A stretch of 64,000 bases of DNA from Oceanicola sp. 22II-s10i (GCF_002210105.1 NZ_AQQU01000001.1:1090501-1154500), one strand, 5' to 3'; shown: positions 52,182 through 60,697, counted from the stretch's first letter. The notes: generated from the letters alone by a model not told the origin. Numbers and translations: made by a program.

Positions 52182-52214
52182 CCGTTTTTTAGACAAGGTA
52201 GCGGCGACTTGTGT
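52182..52214 (-). promoter_or_regulatory. Candidate preQ1-I riboswitch
   Basis: On the minus strand P1 forms from ACAAG (52212-52208) and CTTGT (52197-52193). The loop reads TCG-CCG-CTAC. The downstream A-tract CTAAAAAA (52192-52185) leads to CGG (52184-52182), which can pair with the loop CCG (52204-52202) as the H-type pseudoknot. This order of P1, loop with pseudoknot strand and GCTAC, A-tract, second strand matches the known preQ1-I fold. The start codon follows after 8 bases, so ligand binding would mask translation initiation. Confidence 0.72.
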
Positions 52215-52239
52215 CCCGGAGGCCGGGAACGGGCGGCGT

Positions 52240-53133
52240 TTACCGGCTCGGGCCGTCCGGCGCAAGGATGTATTCCACCAGCTCGGACCGGAGCGCGGCG
52301 TTGAAGTTGTCGTCGGACACCATCACCAGACGGATCGCCCCGCTGGCGTCGCGCCAGACGGCGAGCCCCTCGAGGTTGCCGTGGGTCAGTCGGTCGGTCT
52401 CCAGCACCACCTCGCCGTCGCCGGGGGCGGAAAGGTCGAACCGGCGGACACGGCTCTTGAAGCCGAGAAAGGTGAAGTTGCGTTCAAGCAGGTAGAACTT
52501 GCCATCCGGCCCGATGTCAGAACCCACGGGAAGATAGCCGCCGTGACGCGGGATCTGCGCGACAATGCTCCAGCGGCCGTTGGGGTCACGTTTCCACAGC
52601 GGGAAGGGGCGGGTGACGTTGCCGGAACGCTCGGGCAGGGTGTAGAGCGATCCGTCGGGTCCGATGGCCAGCGCCTCCAGCCCGGAGTTCTGTTGCAGGG
52701 CGGCGAATTGCGGCGGCAGGGTCAGCGCTTCGCCCGGTCTGTCGGGGCGGGAAAACCGGACGATGCGCGGGCGGCCTTCGTAGGACACAAACACAGTGCC
52801 GTCGGCCGCGATGGCCAGGCCCTCGGTGTCGTCGATGTCGTCCGGATGCGCACCGCGTCCGACCGTCAGCGGGATGTCCGGCCCGAGCGCGACAGCGGTG
52901 ATCCGCCCGCCTTCGCGCCGGAGCGTGCCGCGCACGAAGGTGCCGCGGTCCGACATCATCGCCAGACCGGTGCCGTCGGCGGACACCTCGACGGCGGACA
53001 GGCCGCCAAGGCCCGCGCGGGCGGATTTCAGGTCGATGCGTGACGAGGGGCCGGGGCCCGTGCCGGCGTAGACGAGTCCCGCGAGGCACAGACCGGCAAG
53101 CGCGATCAGCGCGCCTGAAGTACGTTGACGCAT
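52240..53133 (-). CDS. Esterase-like phytase-family secreted protein
   Basis: A 297-residue exported protein with signal peptide ALIALAGLCLAGLVYAGTG. It looks like a beta-propeller of the esterase-like/phytase-like domain: LGGLSAVEVSADGTGLAMMSDRG, DDIDDTEGLAIAADGTVFVSYEG, NSGLEALAIGPDGSLYTLPER, GSDIGPDGKFYLLERNF and LEGLAVWRDASGAIRLVMVSDDN. No confirmed substrate. The start overlaps the murein endopeptidase gene end by 28 bases, consistent with one operon. Confidence 0.85.
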   Translation of the reverse strand: MRQRTSGALIALAGLCLAGLVYAGTGPGPSSRIDLKSARAGLGGLSAVEVSADGTGLAMMSDRGTFVRGTLRREGGRITAVALGPDIPLTVGRGAHPDDIDDTEGLAIAADGTVFVSYEGRPRIVRFSRPDRPGEALTLPPQFAALQQNSGLEALAIGPDGSLYTLPERSGNVTRPFPLWKRDPNGRWSIVAQIPRHGGYLPVGSDIGPDGKFYLLERNFTFLGFKSRVRRFDLSAPGDGEVVLETDRLTHGNLEGLAVWRDASGAIRLVMVSDDNFNAALRSELVEYILAPDGPSR

Positions 53134-54053
53134 TGTCCGGGCAGGTCCGCCATCGTCAGTTCGCGCTTGGGCTTGGGTTTCACCTTGGGCGCATTCGGGT
53201 CGGGCTTCGGCGGGTTGAGGATGTTACGCACCCACTGCCGCGCCTCTTCGCAGCCGTCACCGGCGGGGGGCTGCGCCTGGTTCGCGCAGCCGGACGCGCC
53301 GGGCGGGCAGCTGAGCCGGACGTGGAAGTGGTAATGGTGACCGTACCAGGGCCGGACCTTGCGCAGCCAGCTGCGGTCGCCCTTTTCATCCTCGCACATT
53401 TGCACCTTGGCGCCGGGGAAGATGAAGATCCGCGCGACACGGGGGTCCGAGGCGGCGGCCTTGACGATCTCGTGGTGCTGCCGGGTCCAGCTGCTGTTGG
53501 TGTAGGCCCCGTTCGCGCGACGCATCGAGATCGAGGAAATGCTCTCCCGCTCGGCCCGCGACAGGGACAGCGACTTGGGCGGCAGCATCCAGATGTCGGC
53601 ATCCAGCCCCATCTGGTGGGATGCGTGGCCGCTGGTCATCGGCCCGCCGCGCGGCTGCGAGATGTCGCCGACGTAGAGGCCGGCCCAGCCGGGCTGTGCG
53701 GCGGCCTTGCGGCTGAGGTCCTGCAGGAACGAGATGGTGGTCGGATGACCCCAGTTCCGGTTCCGCGAAAGCCGCATGGCTTGCCATGTCGGCCCGGTCT
53801 CCGGCAGTTGCGCCGCGCCGGCGACGCAGCCCTTGGCATAGCTGCCGAAGGGCGCGGGCGGCAGGGCGGCCGCGACAGGCTGCGCGCCGAAGAACTGTTT
53901 GGCGGGCTTGCCGCGCATGGAGGCGGGGATTTCCTGCTGCGTCGACAGACGCTGCATCGCGCCGGTTTCCTCGTCCCCGCTGTCAGACGACCCGCCGCCG
54001 CAGGCAGCGAGTGTCAGCGCAAGGATGGCGGCTAGTGTCAGGTGGCGGGCCAT
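53106..54053 (-). CDS. mepA: Penicillin-insensitive murein endopeptidase
   Basis: Cleaves D-Ala-mDAP crosslinks in peptidoglycan using Zn. The 315-residue protein carries a lipoprotein signal (LTLAAC, Cys18), so it is probably membrane-anchored in the periplasm. LAS metallopeptidase motifs are complete: SGHASHQMGLDADIW and GHHYHFHVRLSCPPG. A Pro/Lys-rich C-terminal tail (PPKPDPNAPKVKPKPKREL) follows. It overlaps the UMF1 transporter gene by 16 bases. Confidence 0.93.
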   Translation of the reverse strand: MARHLTLAAILALTLAACGGGSSDSGDEETGAMQRLSTQQEIPASMRGKPAKQFFGAQPVAAALPPAPFGSYAKGCVAGAAQLPETGPTWQAMRLSRNRNWGHPTTISFLQDLSRKAAAQPGWAGLYVGDISQPRGGPMTSGHASHQMGLDADIWMLPPKSLSLSRAERESISSISMRRANGAYTNSSWTRQHHEIVKAAASDPRVARIFIFPGAKVQMCEDEKGDRSWLRKVRPWYGHHYHFHVRLSCPPGASGCANQAQPPAGDGCEEARQWVRNILNPPKPDPNAPKVKPKPKRELTMADLPGQCVNVLQAR

Positions 54054-55399
54054 TCTGCTCGGTCCTCTTTCTCGGGCGCGGGTGCGCCGTCGGGATGGAC
54101 CCAGCCTAGCAGGATCAGGCCGATCAGGAAAAGGGCGATGAGCGGGGAGACGCCGAGTTGCTGGCTGTCCGTCAGGGCCGTCGTCGCGGCGATCAGGAGG
54201 GGCGCGAGGAACGAGGTCGCCTTGCCCGCCAGGGCGTAGATCCCGAAGGCTTCGGTCATCCGCTCCGGGTCGGCCTGCCGCACCATCATCGTCCGGCTGG
54301 CCGCCTGGATCACGCCGCCCGCCGCGCCGATCAACGCGCCGATCACGTAGAACACGATGTCGGGCAGGCTGGAGCCCGCCGCCACCGGCATCAGGTAGAC
54401 GCTGTCGCGCGACACCAGCACGATCGAGATCGCGCAGAAGGTCAGGATCAGGATGCAGACGGTGATGACCGGCTTGGGCCCGAAGGCCCGGTCGGCCCGA
54501 CCGCCGAGGAAGGCGAACACGGCGCCCGACACGATGGCGATGATCGCGAAGATCCCGATCTGCGTGATCGACCAGCCCAGCACGCCCGAGGCGTAGATGC
54601 CGCCGAACGTGTACATCCCGTTCAGCCCGTCGCGGTAGAACATCGACGACCCGAGGTAGGCGAAGAGCGAGGGCCGTTTCGGCAGGCTGCGGATCGTGCC
54701 CCCAAGGCCGCGCAGCGCTGCTGCCACCGCGCCCTTGGGCGGCTTCGGCGGCTTGGGGTCGCGCACGAACATGAAGAACGGGATCATGAAGACGACGTAC
54801 CAGATCGCCGTCAGCGGCCCGACCGCGCGGGTGCCTTCCCGCTCTGCCGGGTCGAGGCCGAGGATCGGGTCGATGCCGATCATCGTCTTGCCGGTGGCCG
54901 CGTTCTCCTGCAGCAGCGCCAGCATGATGATCAGCGCGATCAGCCCGCCCAGATAGCCGAAGGCCCAGCCGGAGCCGGAAATGCGCCCGACCTCTTCACG
55001 CGGGCCGAGGTCCGGCAGCATGGAGTTGGTGAAGATCGTCGCGAACTCCATCCCGATCATGCCGATGGCAAAGAAGATCAGCGTGGTCGTCACGTTGAAA
55101 TCGCCCGGCGCGGCCCACCACAGGGCATAGGCGCCCACGACATACATGACCGAGAACAGCCATATCCACCTGAGCCGGTTGCCCGACACGTCCGAGATCG
55201 CACCGAGGATCGGGGCGAGGACGGCGATGCAGATCCCCGCCATGCCGATGCCAAGTCCCCAGACCGTCTGCGCCTGCGCGCCGTCGCCGATCAGCTCCTT
55301 GACGTAAGGGGCAAAGATGAAGGTGATCAGCAGGGTGTTGTAGGGCTGGCTGGCCCAGTCGAAGAAATACCAGCCCCAGATCCGCTTGCGATTGGTCAT
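54038..55399 (-). CDS. UMF1/Atg22-type MFS transporter
   Basis: A 453-residue inner-membrane protein with about twelve helices. The N-terminus RKRIWGWYFFDWASQPYNTLLITFIFAPYV is the signature of the UMF1 family (related to the fungal vacuolar amino-acid exporter Atg22). Other segments: LAPILGAISDVSGNRLRWIW and ASRTMMVRQADPERMTEAFGIYALAGKATSF. The substrate is unknown in bacteria. It starts the unit with mepA and the phytase-like gene. Confidence 0.9.
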   Translation of the reverse strand: MTNRKRIWGWYFFDWASQPYNTLLITFIFAPYVKELIGDGAQAQTVWGLGIGMAGICIAVLAPILGAISDVSGNRLRWIWLFSVMYVVGAYALWWAAPGDFNVTTTLIFFAIGMIGMEFATIFTNSMLPDLGPREEVGRISGSGWAFGYLGGLIALIIMLALLQENAATGKTMIGIDPILGLDPAEREGTRAVGPLTAIWYVVFMIPFFMFVRDPKPPKPPKGAVAAALRGLGGTIRSLPKRPSLFAYLGSSMFYRDGLNGMYTFGGIYASGVLGWSITQIGIFAIIAIVSGAVFAFLGGRADRAFGPKPVITVCILILTFCAISIVLVSRDSVYLMPVAAGSSLPDIVFYVIGALIGAAGGVIQAASRTMMVRQADPERMTEAFGIYALAGKATSFLAPLLIAATTALTDSQQLGVSPLIALFLIGLILLGWVHPDGAPAPEKEDRAEWPAT

Positions 55400-55473
55400 G
55401 TCGTGTCCCCGCCCCCGTTTTGCTGCGATATGACCGGGGCGGGGTGCCTATGGCAACAGGTTTCGACCTTGCG

Positions 55474-56085
55474 TCAGGCGGCAAGCGCCGCCGCATCCCG
55501 TTCCCAGGCCCAGCGATAGGCCGGACGGGCCATGCAACGGGCGATCCAGTCCCTGACCCGCGCGTCCTCGGGCGCGCTGTCGGGGAAGAAGGCGAAGGGC
55601 GAATGCAGGATCAGGTCCGCCGCGCTGTAGCTTTCGCCAAGCAGCCATGGCCGGCCATCCGCGAAGGCTGCCGTCAGACGTTCCGCGGCTTCGGGGACGC
55701 CCCGGATCGCCGCCGTGACCCAGGGGTGCGACAGGCCCGCGTTGTGCAGGATGTAGACCGGTTCCAGCACCGCGCCGTACCACGCCAGCCAGGACAGGTA
55801 GGCGCCACGCTCCGGCTCGCCGATGCGGGGACCGAGGCCCGCCTCGGGGAACAGGTCGGTGAGGTAGAGCGCGATGGCGGTGGTTTCCCAGATCAGCGTG
55901 CCGTCATGGTCCAGCAGCGGCACCTTGCCCTCGGGATGCGGGTTCGCCGGATCGCGCTGCCCGCTGCCGTCCTGACGGGGGATCGTCACCGTCTTGACGG
56001 TGACATGCTCCAGCGCGCCGAGGTCGCGGAGCAGCGCGAGGATCCGGGTCGAGCGGGTCTGCGGGGAGTGGTAGAAGGTCAGCAT
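55474..56085 (-). CDS. Glutathione S-transferase family protein
   Basis: A 203-residue cytosolic GST. The thioredoxin-like N-terminal domain includes TFYHSPQTRSTRILALLRDLG, EGKVPLLDHDGTLIWETTAIALYLTDLFP (cis-Pro and the Glu-Thr glutathione site). The all-helical C-terminal half contains LGESYSAADLILHSPFAFFPD. It is divergent from a WYL regulator, 71 bases apart, so probably controlled by it, in parallel with the VOC-WYL pair at 32323. Confidence 0.92.
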   Translation of the reverse strand: MLTFYHSPQTRSTRILALLRDLGALEHVTVKTVTIPRQDGSGQRDPANPHPEGKVPLLDHDGTLIWETTAIALYLTDLFPEAGLGPRIGEPERGAYLSWLAWYGAVLEPVYILHNAGLSHPWVTAAIRGVPEAAERLTAAFADGRPWLLGESYSAADLILHSPFAFFPDSAPEDARVRDWIARCMARPAYRWAWERDAAALAA

Positions 56086-56130
56086 CGGTCTCTCCTTGTG
56101 TGGGGTGATGCGCCGGTTATGCTGCCCCCA

Positions 56131-56151
56131 TCCTGTCAGTTTCCGTCAGGA
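56131..56151. promoter_or_regulatory. Candidate operator between GST and WYL genes
   Basis: Imperfect inverted repeat TCCTGTCAG-TTT-CCGTCAGGA (7 of 9 symmetric positions). Read on the minus strand it is close to the perfect palindrome at 32255-32276 in front of the other WYL-associated operon. It overlaps the CAGGAGG ribosome-binding site of the WYL gene, so binding would block that gene directly. Confidence 0.55.
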
Positions 56152-56156
56152 GGCCC

Positions 56157-56855
56157 ATGCCCCGCACCGACCGCCTGTTCCGCCTGCTCGACCTGATGCG
56201 CCGCCTTCCGCAGCCGGTGACTGCCGCGCGGCTGGCCGAGGAGACCGGCGTCAGCGAACGCACGCTCTACCGCGACATCGACGCCCTGCGCAGCGCGGGT
56301 GCGCGGATCGAGGGTGAGGCGGGCTATGGCTATACGCTGGCCGAGGATCCGGCCCTGCCGCCCCTGATGTTCGACCGGCTGGAGATCGAGGCGCTGGTCC
56401 TCGGGCTGGCCGAGGTGCGGCAGATGGCGGATGCCGAGCTCGCGGCGGCGGCGGACAGCGCGCTGGCGCGGCTGGCGGCCAGCGTGCCGGAGCGGGTGCA
56501 GCGCCAGTTGCTGCACGCCGTGACGATGTCCTACCAGTTCGCGCCGCCTTCGCCCGGTGTCCATGCCAAGCTGCTGCGCGACGCCGCGTGGGAAGAGCGG
56601 GTGGTCGAGATCGCCTATTCCGACGCTCAGGGCCAGATGACAAGGCGCCGGGTGAAGCCACTGGCCCTCGTCTTCACCGACCGCGCCACGACATTGCTGG
56701 CATGGTGTTGCCTGCGCCGGGGCTTTCGCCGCTTCCGCCTGCCGCGCATCAGCGAGGCGCGGCTGACCGAGGAGAGCTTTCGCCCCGAACGCGTCGCCCT
56801 GCTGCGCGGAATCATGGAAGAGATGCGCGGCAACGCGTCACCGCAACAAAGCTGA
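56157..56855 (+). CDS. YafY-type HTH/WYL transcriptional regulator
   Basis: A 232-residue regulator, similar in layout to the one at 32697. The HTH is in RTDRLFRLLDLMRRLPQPVTAARLAEETGVSERTLYRDIDALR; the WYL part is VVEIAYSDAQGQMTRRRVKPLALVFTDRATTLLAWCCLRRGFRRFRLPRI. CAGGAGG lies upstream. It probably controls the divergent GST gene and itself through the repeat at 56131. Inducer unknown. Confidence 0.93.
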   Translation: MPRTDRLFRLLDLMRRLPQPVTAARLAEETGVSERTLYRDIDALRSAGARIEGEAGYGYTLAEDPALPPLMFDRLEIEALVLGLAEVRQMADAELAAAADSALARLAASVPERVQRQLLHAVTMSYQFAPPSPGVHAKLLRDAAWEERVVEIAYSDAQGQMTRRRVKPLALVFTDRATTLLAWCCLRRGFRRFRLPRISEARLTEESFRPERVALLRGIMEEMRGNASPQQS

Positions 56856-56922
56856 CGCGGATGTGAAGACGCTGGCGCACGGCGCTTGTAACCAAATGCC
56901 GATCCGCTTCGTATGGTCGGAT

Positions 56923-57636
56923 ATGGACCTGATCTTCGGATACATCGCGGGCCTTCTGACGCTCATCAACCCCTGCGTTCTGCCGGTGCTGCCGATTGTG
57001 CTGGGCTCCGCACTGCAGGCCAGCCGCGCCGGTCCGCTGGCACTGTCCGCCGGGATGGCGCTGGCCTTTGTCACTTTGGGCGTGACGGTGTCGGCCTTCG
57101 GCTACGCTTTGGGCATCGACGAAGGGACCATCGCGCAGGCCGGGGCGGTGCTGATGATCGGCTTCGGCCTGATCCTGCTGGTCCCCCGGTTCGGCACGGT
57201 CTTTTCCACCGCGACCGCCGGTGTCGCCGCCGGGGCCGATGCGCGTATCGACCGGCTGGACCGGACCGGGGCGGGCGGGCAGTTCGTCGGCGGTATCCTC
57301 CTCGGCGCGGTCTGGAGCCCCTGTGTCGGCCCGACGCTCGGTGCCGCCATCTCGCTTGCCAGCCAGGGCGAAAGCCTGCTGCGGGCCGGGGCGATCATGA
57401 CCGCCTTCGCCGCCGGGGTCGCCACGCTGATCCTCGGGCTCGGTTATGGCGCGCGGGGCCTGCTGACCCGCAACCGGGCGCTGATGCAAGCGATCGCGCA
57501 GCGCTCCAAGACCGTGCTCGGCGTGATCTTCGTCGCGGTCGGCCTCGCGATCCTGTTCCGCCTTCACCACATCGCCGAAGCCTGGGCGGTCGAGCATATG
57601 CCCGACTGGCTTCTGAACCTCTCCGTTTCCGTCTGA
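56923..57636 (+). CDS. CcdA-like thiol-reducing membrane protein
   Basis: A 237-residue protein with six helices, passing electrons from cytoplasmic thioredoxin to the periplasm. The redox and fold motifs INPCVLPVLPIVLGSAL and WSPCVGPTLGAAISLASQG each hold one conserved Cys. Start at ATG 56923; a longer frame from 56896 is possible. The next gene encodes a periplasmic thioredoxin-like protein, its likely partner. Confidence 0.92.
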   Translation: MDLIFGYIAGLLTLINPCVLPVLPIVLGSALQASRAGPLALSAGMALAFVTLGVTVSAFGYALGIDEGTIAQAGAVLMIGFGLILLVPRFGTVFSTATAGVAAGADARIDRLDRTGAGGQFVGGILLGAVWSPCVGPTLGAAISLASQGESLLRAGAIMTAFAAGVATLILGLGYGARGLLTRNRALMQAIAQRSKTVLGVIFVAVGLAILFRLHHIAEAWAVEHMPDWLLNLSVSV

Positions 57637-57650
57637 CGAAAGGACACCCC

Positions 57651-58064
57651 ATGAACCGACGTCACTTCATCGCTCTCGGCTCGGCCACGCTGATCCTGCC
57701 CACCACCGGCCTCTCCGCCGCGCCGCTCGACTACACCCCCGGCATGGTCGAGGACCGGCTGGCCAAGGGCGAGACTGTTTTCCTCGACTTCAAGGCGAGC
57801 TGGTGCAGCACATGCAAGGCGCAGGAGAAGGTGCTGACCAAGCTCAAGGCGGCCAACCCGGCCTACGAACAGGCGGTGACCTTCGTGAACGTCGACTGGG
57901 ACGATTACGGCAAATCCGACCTCGCCCGCAGCCTGCGCATTCCGCGCCGGTCGACGCTGGTCGTGCTGAAGGGCAACCGCGAGATCGGTCGGCTTGTCGC
58001 GGAAACGCGCGAAGGCCAGATCAAGATGCTGATGGATGCCGCGCTCGGGGCGGCGACGGCCTAA
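57651..58064 (+). CDS. Periplasmic thioredoxin family protein
   Basis: A 137-residue exported protein. The N-terminus has MNRRHFIALGSATLILPTTGLSA, similar to a Tat or Sec signal with twin Arg. The thioredoxin active site is WCSTCK (C-S-T-C) in FLDFKASWCSTCKAQEKVL, and cis-Pro follows in RIPRRSTLVVLKG. It probably receives electrons from CcdA encoded just upstream and reduces periplasmic disulfides. Its stop overlaps the convergent TetR gene by four bases. Confidence 0.9.
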   Translation: MNRRHFIALGSATLILPTTGLSAAPLDYTPGMVEDRLAKGETVFLDFKASWCSTCKAQEKVLTKLKAANPAYEQAVTFVNVDWDDYGKSDLARSLRIPRRSTLVVLKGNREIGRLVAETREGQIKMLMDAALGAATA

Positions 58065-58594
58065 CGCAGCGCGAGGACGAGGTCGACGAGGGTCTGGATC
58101 GCCGCCTTGTTGGCCTTGTCCTTGCCCTTGGCGATCTGCCCGGCCCCGATCCGCGCGGCATAGAGCGCGCGGGGAATGTCGGGGTTCGTCACGCCGATCT
58201 TGTTCAGCAGCGCCGACAGGCGTTCCAGCCGCTGCCCGTCGATCCGGGCCAGCGCCTCGGCCGCAGACGGATCGGTCCGCGCCCAGGCCCGCATCGCAGC
58301 CTCAGCCGCGTTGTCGGAATTGAACCCGTCCTCCATGAGCTCCTTGAGCTCGGCCACCGCTTCTTTCTTCTTCTTCGGAAGCTCCTCGGCGGGGACGGTC
58401 TTTTCCGCCCAGAAATCGAGCACCTTCTTCTGGAAGGCGGGCACATCGTCGAAATGCCAGTAGAATGACCCCTTGGTCGTCTCCAGCGCACGTGCCAGCG
58501 GCTCGGCCTTCAGCCCCTCGGGCCCAAGCCGGGCGAGGGCGTCGAGGCCGGCATTCAGCCAATCGTCAGGGGAAAGTCGCTGTCTCTCTGCCAT
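58061..58594 (-). CDS. TetR family regulator
   Basis: A 177-residue regulator. HTH in LSPDDWLNAGLDALARLGPEGLKAEPLARALETTKGSFYWHFDDVPAF. The C-terminal ligand domain has a basic stretch (ELPKKKKEAVAELKEL). The gene runs tail to tail with the thioredoxin gene and has no divergent partner close by, so its target is uncertain. Confidence 0.88.
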   Translation of the reverse strand: MAERQRLSPDDWLNAGLDALARLGPEGLKAEPLARALETTKGSFYWHFDDVPAFQKKVLDFWAEKTVPAEELPKKKKEAVAELKELMEDGFNSDNAAEAAMRAWARTDPSAAEALARIDGQRLERLSALLNKIGVTNPDIPRALYAARIGAGQIAKGKDKANKAAIQTLVDLVLALR

Positions 58595-58667
58595 GCGGCG
58601 AAACTAGACCGGATTGTCCGATTCTGCATGTGAAATCTTCTGCATTGCAGCGATCCGGTGGGGAATG

Positions 58668-58997
58668 TCAGTCCGAAAGGCCGGGTTCGTCGAGCAAGTG
58701 ACGGCCATTCCGGTCCTCCACCTCGATCACCCACAGGTCGGGATCGAAGCCCCTTTGACGGACGATCGCCGCATCAACATCCGCCTCCGTCCCGGCCGCG
58801 AGCTCGATCCATGCTCGTGCGCCGGTCATCAGGTCGAAGCTGCGGGTGAAGGCCGTGGCGTGGCCGTCCAGCGTGTTCATCTTGACCAGCACCGCGCCCC
58901 CGGTGTCGTCGCCATGCGCGGTGACAAAGGCGGGGATGTCGGCCAGCCGCAGGCGGGTCAGATAGGCCGAGACCCAGAGTGATGCGGTCAGTCTCAT
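58668..58997 (-). CDS. DUF1491 family protein
   Basis: A 109-residue protein that matches DUF1491: MRLTASLWVSAYLTRLRLADIPAFV, GGAVLVKMNTLDGHATAFTRSFDLMTG, DVDAAIVRQRGFDPDLWVIEVEDRNGRHLLDEPGL. ATG 58997 gives the family start; GTG 59012 would add five residues. Function unknown; conserved across Alphaproteobacteria. Confidence 0.9.
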   Translation of the reverse strand: MRLTASLWVSAYLTRLRLADIPAFVTAHGDDTGGAVLVKMNTLDGHATAFTRSFDLMTGARAWIELAAGTEADVDAAIVRQRGFDPDLWVIEVEDRNGRHLLDEPGLSD

Positions 58998-59068
58998 GTC
59001 AGGTATTTTCACTTGATCGGATCATCGGGTCCAGACAATCTCGGACGCGGATTTGCATGGGGGATTTC

Positions 59069-59272
59069 ATGGCACAACGTTTCGTACCGCCGAAAGGCGC
59101 GCTTATCATGATGGTGGCGGGCATTCTGATCACAGTCGGGGCGACGTACCTGCCGCGCAACTTCAACTACGGCGTCATCGTCTCGCTGATCGGCGGCGTG
59201 ATGGCCCTGGTCGGGGTGGCCTGGCACATGGTCGCCCGGTTCCGGTGGCGGATGGACCGGGCCCGGCGCTGA
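59069..59272 (+). CDS. Small membrane protein
   Basis: A 67-residue protein (start ATG 59069, with GGGGGA just upstream) with two hydrophobic helices: GALIMMVAGILITVGATYL and YGVIVSLIGGVMALVGVAWHMVARF. The C-terminus is basic (RFRWRMDRARR). No homologue identified. Divergent from DUF1491 and convergent with era, whose end is 4 bases away. Confidence 0.6.
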   Translation: MAQRFVPPKGALIMMVAGILITVGATYLPRNFNYGVIVSLIGGVMALVGVAWHMVARFRWRMDRARR

Positions 59273-59276
59273 GCGC

Positions 59277-60182
59277 TCAGTTCCCGTCGCGGAAATCGAG
59301 ACCCATTTCGGAGTAGCGCGCGGCGTCCTCCTGCCAGTTCTCCCGCACCTTGACCTGCAGGAACAGGTGCACGGGCCTGCCGAGGAACTCGGAAATCTCC
59401 TCGCGCGCGGCGGTCGAGATCGCCTTGATCGTCTCGCCCTTCTTGCCCAGCACGATGCCCTTGTGACCGTCGCGGGACACATAGATCATCTGGTCGATCC
59501 GCGCCGATCCGTCCTCGCGTTCCTGCCAGCTCTCGGTTTCGACGGTCAGCTGATAGGGCAGTTCCTGATGCAGGCGCAGGGTGAGTTTCTCGCGCGTCAT
59601 CTCGGCGGCGATCATGCGCAGCGGCAGGTCCGCGATCTGATCCTCGGGGTAGAGCCACGGGCCCTCGGGCAGCTCCTGCGCGAGCCATTCGCGCAGATCG
59701 TCGACGCCGCGGTCCTTTTCGGCCGAGATCATGAAGGTCTTCTCGAAGGGAAACGCCTCGTTCATCTTCTCGGCCAGCGTCAGCAGCACCGGCGCCTCGA
59801 CCCGGTCGATCTTGTTGATCGCCAGTGCCACCTTGCGGCCCTTCGGCAGGTCGGCCAGACCGTCCAGGATCCGCTTCACCCCGTCCGTCACGCCGCGATG
59901 CGCCTCGATCATCAGCACGATCACATCCGCATCCGACGCCCCGCCCCATGCGGCGGCGACCATGGCGCGGTCCAGCCGCCGTTTCGGCTGGAACAGGCCG
60001 GGCGTGTCGACGAACACGATCTGGCTGTCGCCCTCGATCGCGACGCCGCGGATACGTGTGCGTGTGGTCTGGACCTTGTGGGTGACGATCGACACCTTCG
60101 CCCCGACCATGAGGTTGGTCAGGGTGGATTTGCCGGCGTTCGGCTCTCCGATCAGGGCGACGAAACCCGCGCGTGTGGTCAT
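59277..60182 (-). CDS. era: GTPase Era
   Basis: Essential GTPase for 16S rRNA maturation and 30S assembly. The 301-residue protein has G1 GEPNAGKSTL, G3 DTPGLFQP, G4 NKIDR, and the C-terminal KH domain (VLGKKGETIKAISTAAREEI). It is typically near rnc, as here 515 bases away, with a small VOC gene between on the opposite strand. Confidence 0.97.
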   Translation of the reverse strand: MTTRAGFVALIGEPNAGKSTLTNLMVGAKVSIVTHKVQTTRTRIRGVAIEGDSQIVFVDTPGLFQPKRRLDRAMVAAAWGGASDADVIVLMIEAHRGVTDGVKRILDGLADLPKGRKVALAINKIDRVEAPVLLTLAEKMNEAFPFEKTFMISAEKDRGVDDLREWLAQELPEGPWLYPEDQIADLPLRMIAAEMTREKLTLRLHQELPYQLTVETESWQEREDGSARIDQMIYVSRDGHKGIVLGKKGETIKAISTAAREEISEFLGRPVHLFLQVKVRENWQEDAARYSEMGLDFRDGN

Positions 60183-60316
60183 CTGGCGACTCCGGGAAGT
60201 GGTATCGCGCGGGTCTAGCGGAAACCGGTGCGCCGCGCCAGCGGTAAGGCCGGGCGGAAAATTGCCACAGCGGGGCGATCTTCATGTTGCCGTAACGATT
60301 CCGCGCGAGACATCGG

Positions 60317-60350
60317 CCGACGGCAGGGGTATCTGCGCCCCTCCTGTCGG
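60317..60350. promoter_or_regulatory. Inverted repeat upstream of the VOC gene
   Basis: CCGACGGCAGGGG (60317-60329) and CCCCTCCTGTCGG (60338-60350) form 11 of 13 pairs around an 8-base centre, 21 bases before the start codon. Could be an operator for the VOC gene or a terminator-like structure; no regulator is adjacent. Confidence 0.4.
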
Positions 60351-60370
60351 ATCTGTGAAAGGAACAGCCG

Positions 60371-60691
60371 ATGACGTCCCAATCCGCCACGGCGGTCATG
60401 GCCTGCCGCGATCTGGAGGCCAGCACCATCTGGTATGCCGACCTGTTCGACCGTGCGCCCGACCTGCGCCACGGCGAAAGCCATGCGGAATGGCGGCACG
60501 GGCTGGCCGAGGGGCTGGCGCTTGTGCGTGATGTGACGCGGGCCGGGACCGGTGCGCTGATCCTGCGGGTGCGCGGGATCGGCACGCGCAGCGAACGGAT
60601 CGAACCGCTCGCCATCGGTGCCTCGGGCGATCATCGCTATCTCGCGCGGCTGCGCGATCCGGACGGGAACATCGTCACGCTGACTCTCTAG
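60371..60691 (+). CDS. VOC-fold family protein
   Basis: A 106-residue single VOC domain: VMACRDLEASTIWYADLFDRAPDLRHG, ALVRDVTRAGTGALILRVRG, RLRDPDGNIVTLTL. It lacks the complete metal-binding set of glyoxalase I, so the reaction is unclear. AAAGGAACAG upstream. It is inserted between era and rnc on the opposite strand, while those two are normally close neighbours. Confidence 0.82.
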   Translation: MTSQSATAVMACRDLEASTIWYADLFDRAPDLRHGESHAEWRHGLAEGLALVRDVTRAGTGALILRVRGIGTRSERIEPLAIGASGDHRYLARLRDPDGNIVTLTL

Positions 60692-60697
60692 GTCAGA

